Shown here: positions 8,193-16,571 of the stretch, one piece after another
Layout of the letters: every line of letters begins with the position of its first letter
Position numbering within the stretch: position 1 is the first letter of the stretch
Assembly: GCA_964406375.1 (NCBI GenBank)
Contig: CAYORM010000001.1
Location: 1 to 64,000, forward strand
DNA length: 64,000 nt
Source of the DNA: CAYORM01 sp964406375
GTDB lineage: Bacteria; Pseudomonadota; Alphaproteobacteria; DSM-16000; Inquilinaceae
Reading direction: 5' to 3'
The notes under the pieces: model-generated
What the model saw: the letters and a program-made list of their open reading frames with translations, nothing else
What the model was told of the DNA's origin: nothing
The model's database searches: none
Position numbers and translations under genes: made by a program

Positions 8193-8824
8193 CCGGGGTG
8201 TGGCTGCGGGATCCGCAGGAGATCTACCGCCTGTCCTTCGCGATGATCCGGGCGGAAGCGGATCTGTCCGGCCGCAGCGCGGCGGAGGCGGCGGTCGCGA
8301 TCCGGGTCGTCCATGCCTGCGGGATGATCGACGTGGCCAGGGATCTCGCCTTTGCACCTCGCGCCGCCGAGGCGGGGCGGGCGGCGCTTCGCGCCGGCGC
8401 GCCGGTGCTGGCCGATTGCGCCATGGTCGCATCAGGCGTGATCCGCGACCGCTTGCCGGCGGGCAATGAGGTAATCAGCCTGATCGCCGATCCGCGGACG
8501 CGGGCACGGGCCGCGCGCGCGGCCGTCACACGGTCGGCGGCACAGGTCGAGCTGTGGGGCGAGCGTCTCGCCGGTGCGGTGGTCGCGATCGGCAACGCAC
8601 CGACCGCGCTCTTCCGCCTGCTCGAGCTGATCGCCGACGGGGCGCCGCGGCCGGCGGTGATTCTCGGCTTCCCGGTCGGCTTCGTCGGTGCCGCCGAGTC
8701 GAAAGCCGCGCTCCTGGCGAGCGGACTTCCTGCGATCACCCTGCCGGGCCGGCGCGGCGGCAGCGCCATGGCGTCCGCGGCGGTGAACGCGCTCGCCGGC
8801 CCGTTGGAGGACAGGGTGTCATGA
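8189..8824 (+). CDS. cobH: precorrin-8X methylmutase
   Basis: A 211-residue protein of the usual CobH/CbiC length. It begins RDPQEIYRLSFAMIRAEADL and contains VVHACGMIDVA with the histidine that protonates the ring during migration of the C-11 methyl to C-12, giving hydrogenobyrinate. Later blocks GAPVLADCAMVASGV and AVILGFPVGFVGAAESK are strong family signatures. The start is a GTG overlapping the cbiX stop, and the end overlaps the cobL start by ATGA, so it sits inside a translationally coupled operon. Confidence 0.95.
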   Translation: MTGVWLRDPQEIYRLSFAMIRAEADLSGRSAAEAAVAIRVVHACGMIDVARDLAFAPRAAEAGRAALRAGAPVLADCAMVASGVIRDRLPAGNEVISLIADPRTRARAARAAVTRSAAQVELWGERLAGAVVAIGNAPTALFRLLELIADGAPRPAVILGFPVGFVGAAESKAALLASGLPAITLPGRRGGSAMASAAVNALAGPLEDRVS

Positions 8825-10029
8825 CGCAGCCCTGGTTGTTCGTGGTCGGCATCGGCGAGGACGGGCTCGACGGGCTGTCGAGTACGGCGCGTGCCCTTGT
8901 GGACGCTGCGGAGATCCTGATCGGCGGCACCCGGCACTTGGCCATGCTGCCCGAGGACGGCCGGCCGCGTCATCCCTGGCCGAGCCCGCTCTCCCGGCTC
9001 GTCGCGGCGATCGAGGGCTGGCGGGGGCGCCGGGTCTGCGTGCTCGCCAGCGGCGATCCGATGTGGTTCGGCATCGGCGTGACGCTGGCGCGGCGCATCC
9101 CGGCCGCGGAGATGGTCGTCGTGCCGGCGCCTTCGGCTTTCTCGCAGGCCTGCGCGCGGCTCGGCTGGCCGGTCGCCGAGACCCGCTGCCTGACGCTGCA
9201 TGGCCGGCCGCTGGCGCTTGCGCTGCCGCATCTGCAGCCGGGGGCGCGGCTGCTCCTGCTCTCGGCGGACGGCCGGACCCCGGCGGCGCTGGCGGCGCTG
9301 CTGCGCGAGGCCGGCTGGGGGCCGAGCCGGATGACCGTGCTCTCCCATCTCGGCGGCAAGCAGGAGGTGATCGATACCGCCACTGCCGAGACCTGGCCCG
9401 AGGGACAGAGCCCCGATCTCAACACCATCGCACTCGAATGCCGTCCCGCGCCGGGAACCACGCCGCTGCCGACGGTCCCCGGTCTGCCCGACGAGGCCTT
9501 CGACCACGATGGACAGCTCACCAAGCGTGAGTTGCGTGCCGTGACGCTCGCCGCTCTCGCTCCCGCACCGGGACAGCGCCTGTGGGATATCGGCGCCGGG
9601 GCGGGCTCCGTCGCGATCGAATGGATGCGCTGCGACCCGCGCAACAGCGCCGTGGCGATCGAGCGGTCTCCGGACCGCAGTGCGCGCATTATCCGCAATG
9701 CCGCCGCGCTCGGCGTACCCGGTCTTGCCATCGTCACCGGGACGGCGCCGGAGGTACTCGCCCGCGCCCCGGGTCCGCCCGACGCGATCTTCATCGGCGG
9801 CGGCCTGTCGGCGCCAGGGCTGCTCGATGCCTGCCTCGCCGCGCTTGCACCCGGTGGCCGGCTCGTCGCCAACGCCGTCACGATCGAGGGCGAGGCGACG
9901 CTCGCCGAGGCGCGCCTCCGCCACGGCGGCACCCTCATCCGGATCGGTGTCGAGCGCGCGGAGCCGATCGGTCCCTATCTCGGCTGGCGGCCATTGATGC
10001 CGGTCACCCAATGGACGCTGCGGCGATGA
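8821..10029 (+). CDS. cobL: precorrin-6Y C5,15-methyltransferase (decarboxylating), CbiE-CbiT fusion
   Basis: A 402-residue bifunctional CobL. Residues 1-200 are the CbiE-like tetrapyrrole methylase domain (FVVGIGEDGLDGLSSTARAL, CVLASGDPMWFGIG). Residues from about 215 are the CbiT-like class I SAM methyltransferase with motif I as WDIGAGAGSVAIEW. It methylates C-5 and C-15 of precorrin-6B and decarboxylates the C-12 acetate. The ATG at 8821 overlaps the cobH stop and is preferred to upstream starts, which lie inside cobH. The 3' end overlaps cobI. Confidence 0.95.
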   Translation: MTQPWLFVVGIGEDGLDGLSSTARALVDAAEILIGGTRHLAMLPEDGRPRHPWPSPLSRLVAAIEGWRGRRVCVLASGDPMWFGIGVTLARRIPAAEMVVVPAPSAFSQACARLGWPVAETRCLTLHGRPLALALPHLQPGARLLLLSADGRTPAALAALLREAGWGPSRMTVLSHLGGKQEVIDTATAETWPEGQSPDLNTIALECRPAPGTTPLPTVPGLPDEAFDHDGQLTKRELRAVTLAALAPAPGQRLWDIGAGAGSVAIEWMRCDPRNSAVAIERSPDRSARIIRNAAALGVPGLAIVTGTAPEVLARAPGPPDAIFIGGGLSAPGLLDACLAALAPGGRLVANAVTIEGEATLAEARLRHGGTLIRIGVERAEPIGPYLGWRPLMPVTQWTLRR

Positions 10030-10745
10030 AGGACAGGCGGTCTCTGCCCGGGCGCCTCTGGGGGGTCGGTGTCGGCCCGGGCGATTCCGAGCTGATGACG
10101 CTGAAGGCGGTGCGGCTGATCGGCGAGGCCGATCTCATCGCCTATCCCGCGCCGGAGACGGGGGAGAGCTTCGCCCGTCGCATCGCCGCGCCGCACATCC
10201 CCACGGGCCGGTCCGAATTCGCGATCCGTCTGCCGATGGTGGCCGAGCGCTTTCCAGCACAGCAGGCCTATGACGCCGCAGTCCACCACATCGAGCCGGT
10301 GCTGGCCTCTGGTGGCATGGTGGCCGTGCTGTGCGAAGGCGACCCGTTGCTCTACGGCTCGTTCATGTATCTCCTTGACCGTTTCGCCGGCCGGGTCGAG
10401 ACGGGGATCGTCCCGGGGGTCTCCTCGGTGATGGCCGGTGCCGCTGCGGCGTGCATGCCGCTCATCTCGCGCACCGACACGCTCACCATCCTGCCGGGGA
10501 CCCTGCCGGATGCCGCGCTCGTGCCGCACCTCCGGGCGGCGGAGGCCGTGGCGATCCTCAAGCTCGGTCGCCATCTGCCGCGGATCCGGGCTCTGATCGA
10601 CCGGCTCGGCCTGCTGGCGCAGGCGCGCTATGTCGAACGGGCGAGCCTGGCCGAGCAGCGCGTACTGCCTTTGGCCGCGGTCGAGGGTCCGGCGCCCTAT
10701 TTCGCGATGATCCTGCTGCACCGGCGTGGAGACGCCCTCGGATGA
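10026..10745 (+). CDS. cobI: precorrin-2 C20-methyltransferase
   Basis: A 239-residue tetrapyrrole methylase. The N-terminal SAM motif is GVGVGPGDSELMTLKAV, followed by AYPAP, then AVLCEGDPLLYGSFMYL, and VPGVSSVMAGAAAA, all matching CobI/CbiL. It adds the C-20 methyl that marks entry into the corrin branch. The ATG at 10026 overlaps the cobL stop (ATGA); a second ATG at 10011 would add five residues. The 3' end overlaps the next gene in the same manner. Confidence 0.95.
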   Translation: MKDRRSLPGRLWGVGVGPGDSELMTLKAVRLIGEADLIAYPAPETGESFARRIAAPHIPTGRSEFAIRLPMVAERFPAQQAYDAAVHHIEPVLASGGMVAVLCEGDPLLYGSFMYLLDRFAGRVETGIVPGVSSVMAGAAAACMPLISRTDTLTILPGTLPDAALVPHLRAAEAVAILKLGRHLPRIRALIDRLGLLAQARYVERASLAEQRVLPLAAVEGPAPYFAMILLHRRGDALG

Positions 10746-12526
10746 CCGGCCACGATCTCCTTCCCGCGATCCTCGCCCCGACCAAGGCTGCCCACCGCAC
10801 CGCAGAGCGGATCGCACGGCTCTGGCCGGGGCTGACCCCCATAGGGCCCGAAGGGTTCGCCGATGCGGCGCGTGAGGCGTTCCTCGCCGGACGGCCCGTC
10901 ATCGCCGTCTGCGCCGCCGGCATCCTGATCCGCGTGCTCGCACCGCTCATCGCCGACAAGCATCGCGAACCGCCGGTCGTTGCGGTGTCGGCCGACGGCT
11001 CGATGGTCGTGCCGCTTCTCGGGGGCCATCACGGCGCCAACCCGCTCGCCCGCCGCATCGCCTCTGCCCTGTGCAGCAGGGCGGCGATCACCACGGCCGG
11101 CGATCTGGCGTTCGGCGTCGCGCTCGACGCACCACCCGCCGGCTGGCGGCTGGCGCCGGGCGATCCCAAGCCGGCAATGGCCCGGCTCCTCGGCGGGGCG
11201 CCGGCGGTCATCGATGGTGCCCTGTCCTGGATCGACCGTGCCGCATTCAGCGGCACCGATGGTAACGCCGCCCCGGTGGTCCTGCGTGAGAGCTTGGTTC
11301 CTGCCACGACGGGGCCTGACGCGCTCGTCTATCATCCATCCCGCCTCGCCGTCGGAATTGGCTGTGAACGTGGCGCGACGGCGGACGAAATTCTTTCCCT
11401 GATCCGGGAAACGCTGGAGGAGGCGGGGCTCACCCTCGATGCGGTCGCGCTCCTCGCCTCGCTCGACCTCAAGATGGATGAGCCGGGTCTCGCCGCAGCG
11501 GCGGCGACGCTCGACCGCCCACTGCGCTTTTTCAATGCGGCGACGCTCGAGGCCGAGACGCCGCGCCTCGCCAATCCCTCGGACATAGTCTTCCGGGCCG
11601 TCGGCTGCCACGGCGTTGCCGAGGGGGCGGCGCTGGCGGCGGCAGGACCCGGCGGACGGCTGCTCGTTCCCAAACGGCGCTCGGCGCGGGCCACCTGCGC
11701 CGTCGCGCTCGCCGAGACGGTTCTGGTCCCCGCTGCGATCGGCCTCGCGCGCGGCACGCTCGCGCTCGTCGGCATCGGGCCGGGCGACCCCCGTTGGCGT
11801 ACGCCCGAGGCCGACACAATGCTGCGTCAGGCCAGCGATCTCGTCGGCTACGGGCTCTATCTCGATCTTCTCGGACCGCTCGCGGCGGGGCGGCAGTGCC
11901 ATGCCTTCGGCCTCGGCGAGGAGACGGAGCGCGTCCGCCACGCGCTCGACCTCGCCGCGTCGGGCCGGCGGGTGGCGCTGGTCTGCTCCGGCGATGCCGG
12001 CATCTACGCCATGGCGAGCCTCGTCTGGGAGGAGATCGAAACCGCCGGCCGTGCCGATTGGGCGCGTGTCGCCGTCGTCATGACACCGGGCGTGACGGCG
12101 GTACAGGCGCTGGCGGCGCGCTGCGGGGCGCCGCTCGGGCACGATTTCTGCCTCATCTCGCTCTCCGACCTGCTCACGCCCTGGCCGGTCATCGAGAGAC
12201 GGCTGCGCGCCGCGGCGGAGGGGGATTTCGTCGTCGCACTCTACAATCCCGTCTCGCAGCGCCGGCGCCGCCCGTTCGAACGCGCCCGCGAGATCCTGGT
12301 GGCGCATCGTCCGCCGGCGACACCCGTCGTCATCGGCCGCAATCTCGGCCGGCCCGGCGAGGCGGTGACGGTGACCACGCTCGATCGCGTGACGGCCTCC
12401 GACATCGACATGCTGTCGGTCGTTCTCATCGGTTCGTCGGAGACGCGGGTCGTGGAACGGCCGGAAGGCCGCGTCGTCTATACGCCGCGGGGCTATGCGG
12501 CCAAGCGCATGGACAAGGCCTCGTGA
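10742..12526 (+). CDS. cobJ: CbiG-CobJ fusion: cobalamin biosynthesis CbiG domain plus precorrin-3B C17-methyltransferase
   Basis: A single 594-residue frame joining two usually separate proteins. Residues 1-195 match the N-terminal and middle CbiG domains (VIAVCAAGILIRVLAPLIADK and LLGGHHGANPLAR). Residues about 200-322 are the CbiG_C/CobE domain (LAVGIGCERGATADEI, then LASLDLKMDEPGL and GCHGVAEGAAL). From about 338 the CobJ methylase begins (LALVGIGPGDPRWRTPEA, then VCSGDAGIYAM and PGVTAVQALAAR). CobJ contracts the ring by C-17 methylation; CbiG in the anaerobic route opens the delta-lactone. The ATG overlaps the cobI stop. There is no stop or frameshift at the junction. Confidence in the CobJ half is very high. 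Confidence 0.94.
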   Translation: MTGHDLLPAILAPTKAAHRTAERIARLWPGLTPIGPEGFADAAREAFLAGRPVIAVCAAGILIRVLAPLIADKHREPPVVAVSADGSMVVPLLGGHHGANPLARRIASALCSRAAITTAGDLAFGVALDAPPAGWRLAPGDPKPAMARLLGGAPAVIDGALSWIDRAAFSGTDGNAAPVVLRESLVPATTGPDALVYHPSRLAVGIGCERGATADEILSLIRETLEEAGLTLDAVALLASLDLKMDEPGLAAAAATLDRPLRFFNAATLEAETPRLANPSDIVFRAVGCHGVAEGAALAAAGPGGRLLVPKRRSARATCAVALAETVLVPAAIGLARGTLALVGIGPGDPRWRTPEADTMLRQASDLVGYGLYLDLLGPLAAGRQCHAFGLGEETERVRHALDLAASGRRVALVCSGDAGIYAMASLVWEEIETAGRADWARVAVVMTPGVTAVQALAARCGAPLGHDFCLISLSDLLTPWPVIERRLRAAAEGDFVVALYNPVSQRRRRPFERAREILVAHRPPATPVVIGRNLGRPGEAVTVTTLDRVTASDIDMLSVVLIGSSETRVVERPEGRVVYTPRGYAAKRMDKAS

Positions 12527-13305
12527 CCGTCTATTTCGTCGGCGCCGGCCCGGGCGCACCCGACCTCCTGACGATCCGCGGGCGCGACGTGATCGCCCGC
12601 TGCCCGCTCTGTCTTTACGCCGGCTCACTGGTGCCGCCGGAGGTGGTGGCGCATGCGCCGGCGGATGCGCGGGTGATCGACACCGCGCCGATGACGCTCG
12701 ACGAGATCATGGCGGAGATCCTACGCGCCGAGGCGGCAGGCGAGGACACGGCACGCGTCCATTCCGGTGACCCCTCCCTCTACGGTGCGATTGCCGAGCA
12801 GATCCGCCGACTGCGCCGGCACGACATCGCCTATGAGATCATCCCCGGCGTGCCGGCCTATGCGGCCGCCGCGGCCGCCCTCGGCAACGAGTTGACCTTG
12901 CCCGGCGTTTCCCAGACTGTGATCCTGACGCGCACGGCGATGAAGGCTTCGGCGATGCCAGCCGGTGAGGAGCTCGAGCAGCTCGGGCGATCTCGGGCGA
13001 CGCTGGCGATCCACCTGTCGATCCGCAACCTCGCCGCCGTGCGCCGGGCGCTCGAGCCGCATTACGGTGCCGACTGCCCGGTCGCCGTCGTCTATCGTGC
13101 CTCCTGGCCCGACGAGCGGGTGATCCGCGGCACCCTCGCCGACATCGCGACGAAGGTGCGGGCCGAAAAGATCACCCGGACGGCCCTGATCCTCGTTGGT
13201 TCGGTGCTCGGCACGCCCGATTTCCCTGACAGCGCGCTCTACGACCCGCGCCACGTCCATGTGCTGCGACCGCGACGGGGGACAGGTAAGGGGGCGCGTG
13301 GCTGA
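12523..13305 (+). CDS. cobM: precorrin-4 C11-methyltransferase
   Basis: A 260-residue CobM. It starts with GTG, whose bases overlap the upstream TGA, giving VYFVGAGPGAPDLLTIRGRD; later VHSGDPSLYGAIAEQI, then PGVPAYAAAAAALG and TRTAMKASAMP, all hallmark CobM/CbiF blocks. It methylates C-11 of precorrin-4 to give precorrin-5. The usual upstream starts fall inside cobJ and were rejected. Its stop overlaps the ATG of the next gene (TGATG). Confidence 0.95.
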   Translation: MTVYFVGAGPGAPDLLTIRGRDVIARCPLCLYAGSLVPPEVVAHAPADARVIDTAPMTLDEIMAEILRAEAAGEDTARVHSGDPSLYGAIAEQIRRLRRHDIAYEIIPGVPAYAAAAAALGNELTLPGVSQTVILTRTAMKASAMPAGEELEQLGRSRATLAIHLSIRNLAAVRRALEPHYGADCPVAVVYRASWPDERVIRGTLADIATKVRAEKITRTALILVGSVLGTPDFPDSALYDPRHVHVLRPRRGTGKGARG

Positions 13306-13853
13306 TGCGGGAGACCGTCCTTGCCTGGCGCCGCGAGGATGGGCTGTCGGTCGAACTGCTGCGGCTCGCGCGCGAGGGGGAGGGCTGGATCGCCCGCTCG
13401 GACCTGGTCGATGCGGCCGTGGGTTTCGCCCTGTCCTACCGGTGGTCTCTCGATGCGGCGCTGGCGACACGGCGGCTTGACCTCCAGATACGCGACACCG
13501 CTGAGCGCAGCATGCGCTTTGAACGGCTGGGACCCTGGAGCTGGTCGATCGACGGCACCGGGCGTCCCGATCTGGACGGCTGCGTCGAGATCGACCTCGC
13601 GGTGACACCGTTCTGCAATACGCTGGCGCTGCGGCGCTTCGGGCCGGCACCGGGCGGGGCGGGTGTGATGACGGCGCTCTATGTCGCCTTTCCTGTTCTC
13701 ACCTGCACGCCGTCATATCAATGTTATCAGAGGGTTGCGGAGCACCGCTTCCGCTACATCGACTTGGGCGTCTTTGCCGGCTTCATAGCGGAACTGTCCG
13801 TCGATTCCGACGGCCTGATCGAGCGTTACGAGGGATTGTTCACGAGGGTGTAA
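13305..13853 (+). CDS. PA1994-like putative glycolipid-binding domain protein
   Basis: A 182-residue cytoplasmic protein that I match to the PA1994-type putative glycolipid-binding family by its ordered blocks: WRREDGLSVELLRLA near the N-terminus, PDLDGCVEIDLAVTPFCNTL around residues 90-110, YQCYQRV around 142, and DSDGLIERYEGLF at the end. The family has a beta-barrel fold and no proven biochemical role. It is tied to cobM by a TGATG overlap, so it is the last gene of the cob operon, an unusual place for it. The 3' end overlaps the convergent cobK by 28 nt. Confidence 0.82.
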   Translation: MRETVLAWRREDGLSVELLRLAREGEGWIARSDLVDAAVGFALSYRWSLDAALATRRLDLQIRDTAERSMRFERLGPWSWSIDGTGRPDLDGCVEIDLAVTPFCNTLALRRFGPAPGGAGVMTALYVAFPVLTCTPSYQCYQRVAEHRFRYIDLGVFAGFIAELSVDSDGLIERYEGLFTRV

Positions 13854-14581
13854 GCAAGATCGATGGCGGCATCGACCCCTGTCACGACGGGCCCATCCGG
13901 GGCAGGAGGCCGCGCGATCATCACCACCGGCAGCGATAGCGCCCGTGCGGCGGCGAGCTTGGCGGCCGTCGCCTCACCACCGGCATTCTTCGTCACGAGT
14001 ACTGCGATGCCATGGGCGTGCATCAGCGCCGTTTCCGCCCCGATGTCGAATGGCCCGCGGGCAGCGAGCACGATCGTCCCTGTTGGCACCGGCCCTGGAT
14101 CCTCGATGCTGCGGATGACGAGCGGCCGGCCTGTCGCGGCGAACGGTGCGAGGTCCTTACGGCCGATCGTGAGGAAGGCGGGACCCCGCGGCAGGCCGGC
14201 CAGCACCCTGGCCGCGGAGAGGGTGTCGGCGACGTCGATCCAGTCATCACCCGGTCGGGGGTGCCAAGCCGGACGCAGCAGCTTGATGCGCGGCACCCCG
14301 GCGCGCGTCGCGGCGGCGGCGGCATTGGCCGCCATCTGCGCGGCGAAGGGATGGGTGGCGTCGATGAGCAGCGCCACATCCTCGTCGATCAGATGGCGGG
14401 TCAGGCCTTCGACCCCGCCGAAGCCGCCGATGCGCAGCGCGCCCGGCACGGGTGCAGGCCGGCCGGTGCGGCCGGCGAGCGAGGTGGTGACCGCCCAGCC
14501 GCCTGCCGCGACCAGGCGACCGGCGAGGGTGGTCGCCTCGGCCGTCCCGCCGAGGATCAAGACCCGCCGCGAGCCAGTCAT
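13826..14581 (-). CDS. cobK: precorrin-6A reductase
   Basis: A 251-residue CobK/CbiJ. It opens RVLILGGTAEATTLAGRLV, a Rossmann-like entry, and has VALLIDATHPFAAQMAANA, the DATHPFA block diagnostic of the family, then FLTIGRKDLAPF and VTKNAGGEATAAKLAAA. It reduces the C-18/C-19 double bond of precorrin-6A with NADPH. The ATG at 14581 overlaps the TGA of the upstream cbiD, making a two-gene minus-strand operon divergent from cobA-cobB. Confidence 0.95.
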   Translation of the reverse strand: MTGSRRVLILGGTAEATTLAGRLVAAGGWAVTTSLAGRTGRPAPVPGALRIGGFGGVEGLTRHLIDEDVALLIDATHPFAAQMAANAAAAATRAGVPRIKLLRPAWHPRPGDDWIDVADTLSAARVLAGLPRGPAFLTIGRKDLAPFAATGRPLVIRSIEDPGPVPTGTIVLAARGPFDIGAETALMHAHGIAVLVTKNAGGEATAAKLAAARALSLPVVMIARPPAPDGPVVTGVDAAIDLAYTLVNNPS

Positions 14582-15663
14582 GACGACCGCGCCACGATCG
14601 TGCCCTGCCGGTCGATGACGACGATATCAACGGCGACCAGCGCGCCGTTCAGCGCCGCCAAAGCCACCTCCCGAGCGCGGTCGGCGACGGCGGTCGCCAG
14701 AGGGAAGGCGCTGGCGGTCGCGAGGTCGAGTGCCGCTTTGGCGGTGGGCTGCCGGCCGAGCGCGTCCGCCAGGGCTTCAGAGGCGCCGGCCTGCCGCGCC
14801 AGGTCGGCCAGGGCGTGGAAGTCGACCTCGCCACGCCCTGAATGCAGGTCGAGCAGCCCCTGCGCCAGCTTGGTGAGCTTGGCGAACCCGCCGCCGATTG
14901 TCAGGCGCGGCACCGGGTGCCGGCGCAGATATTTCAGCATGCCGCCGACGAAATCGCCCATGTCGATCATCGCCTGATCGGGCAGGCGGTGAAGTGCCTG
15001 CACCGCGCGCTCCGAGGTCGAACCTGTACAGCCGGCCAGATGCGTCAGACCGGCGGCACGGGCGACGTCGATGCCGCGATAGATGGAGTGGATCCAGGCG
15101 GCGCAGGAATAGGGCGTGACGATCCCAGTCGTGCCAAGAACCGACAGCCCGCCCACGATACCGAGCCGCGGGTTCCAGGTCCGTGCCGCCAGCGCCTCTC
15201 CGCCCGGAATCGCAATTTCGACCTCGACATCCGCCGCGATGCCGAGGCGCACCGCCGTCTCACCGAGGTTTTCGGCGATCATCCGGCGCGGTACGGGATT
15301 GATGGCGGGCTCGCCGGGGGGCAGCGGCAGTCCGGGCAGGGTGACCGTGCCGACCCCGTCGCCGGCACGGAAAATGATGCCCGTTCCCGCGGGGCGACGC
15401 CGGATCGTGGCGATGACCAGCGCACCATGGGTGACGTCCGGATCATCGCCGGCATCCTTGATGACGCCGGCGAAGGCCGCCCCGTCCGTCAGGCCCTCGC
15501 GCGCCAAGGCGAAGGCGGGGCGCTGCCCGCCGGGCAACCGGATCGTGACGGGGTCGGGGAAGCGGCCGGTCGCCAGCGCCTCGAAAGCCGCGGTTGCAGC
15601 CGCCGTGGCGCAGGCGCCGGTGGTCCAGCCGGTGCGCAGGGGTCCTTCGGGGCGGCGCGACAT
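14578..15663 (-). CDS. cbiD: cobalt-precorrin-5B (C1)-methyltransferase CbiD
   Basis: A 361-residue CbiD. It carries the N-terminal RTGWTTGACATAAATAAFEA, then VIKDAGDDPDVTHG, GIVGGLSVLGTTGIV and IHSIYRGIDVARA, and FAKLTKLAQGLLDLHS, all characteristic. CbiD methylates C-1 and deacylates in the anaerobic route; here it probably stands in for CobF, which is not in the window. The ATG at 15663 is preferred; a TTG ten codons upstream is the only longer option. It is coupled to cobK by a 4-nt overlap. Confidence 0.93.
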   Translation of the reverse strand: MSRRPEGPLRTGWTTGACATAAATAAFEALATGRFPDPVTIRLPGGQRPAFALAREGLTDGAAFAGVIKDAGDDPDVTHGALVIATIRRRPAGTGIIFRAGDGVGTVTLPGLPLPPGEPAINPVPRRMIAENLGETAVRLGIAADVEVEIAIPGGEALAARTWNPRLGIVGGLSVLGTTGIVTPYSCAAWIHSIYRGIDVARAAGLTHLAGCTGSTSERAVQALHRLPDQAMIDMGDFVGGMLKYLRRHPVPRLTIGGGFAKLTKLAQGLLDLHSGRGEVDFHALADLARQAGASEALADALGRQPTAKAALDLATASAFPLATAVADRAREVALAALNGALVAVDIVVIDRQGTIVARSS

Positions 15664-15734
15664 GGTCCCGAACAGATAGACCCTGGTGCGCAAACGGCCT
15701 AGCGGTCACGACGCCGCGCGGATAGCGTCGCGGC

Positions 15735-16571
15735 ATGGAGCTGCCTTTCGAACTGCCGGCATTCGTGCCCGGCTGGGTCTGGCTCGTGGGTGCCGGGCCC
15801 GGCGATCCGGGCCTTCTGACCCTCCACGCGCTGCACGCGCTGCGGACGGCCGACGTCGTCGTCTACGACGCGCTGGTCGACGAGCGCATCCTCCGCCTGG
15901 CCCGGCCGGAGGCGCAGCTCGATTACGCGGGCAAGCGCGGCGGCAAACCGTCACCGAAGCAGCCGGACATTACCCGCCGACTGATCCAGATGGCGCGGCA
16001 GGGCGCACGCGTCCTGCGATTGAAGGGCGGTGATCCCTTCGTCTTCGGCCGCGGCGGGGAGGAGGGGCTGGCGCTGGTCGAGGCCGGCATACCCTTCCGG
16101 GTGGTGCCGGGTGTCACCGCCGGGATCGGCGGACCGGCCTATGCCGGCATTCCGGTGACCCATCGCGAGACCAATCATGCCGTAACCTTCGTCACCGGCC
16201 ATGACGCGACGGGCGCACCGCCGGCGCAGATCGACTGGGCGGCGATCGCGCGCGGCTCGCCCGTCATCGTGCTCTACATGGCGATCAAGCATATCGGCCC
16301 GATCGCGGCGGCGCTGATCGCGGGCGGACGCGCGCCGGGAGAGCCGGTCGCCGTGATCAGCCGCGCGACAACCCCGCATCAGCGCGTGCTCGAGACGACG
16401 CTCGCCGCCTGCCCGGCGGCGATGGCCGAGAGCGGCATCGAGGCGCCGGCGATCTTCGTGCTGGGCGAGGTGGTGCGGCTGCGCGACGCGCTCGACTGGC
16501 TGGGAGCCGCTTCGGGCCGTGTCCTCGCGGCCGACCCGCTCGGCACACGCGGCGTGGGCGAGACAGGATGA
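15735..16571 (+). CDS. cobA: uroporphyrinogen-III C-methyltransferase
   Basis: A 278-residue single-domain SUMT without the CysG siroheme domains. It shows WLVGAGPGDPGLLTLHAL, VVYDALVDERIL, LKGGDPFVFGRGGEE and VVPGVTAGIGGPAYAGIPVTHR, the full set of SUMT signatures. It makes precorrin-2 by methylation at C-2 and C-7, the branch point to corrins and siroheme. It is divergent from cbiD across a 71-nt gap and overlaps cobB by ATGA. Confidence 0.96.
   Translation: MELPFELPAFVPGWVWLVGAGPGDPGLLTLHALHALRTADVVVYDALVDERILRLARPEAQLDYAGKRGGKPSPKQPDITRRLIQMARQGARVLRLKGGDPFVFGRGGEEGLALVEAGIPFRVVPGVTAGIGGPAYAGIPVTHRETNHAVTFVTGHDATGAPPAQIDWAAIARGSPVIVLYMAIKHIGPIAAALIAGGRAPGEPVAVISRATTPHQRVLETTLAACPAAMAESGIEAPAIFVLGEVVRLRDALDWLGAASGRVLAADPLGTRGVGETG

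Noticed and set aside
11690..11760. Possible frameshift or missed gene border between the CbiG and CobJ parts
   Set aside because: The frame runs through without a stop, and both flanking domains are intact in the same frame, so a natural fusion is the simpler reading.
8224..12628. Long minus-strand frames opposite cobH-cobL and cbiG-cobJ
   Set aside because: They lie antisense to well-conserved cob genes, lack motifs and are expected in DNA with such high GC third positions.
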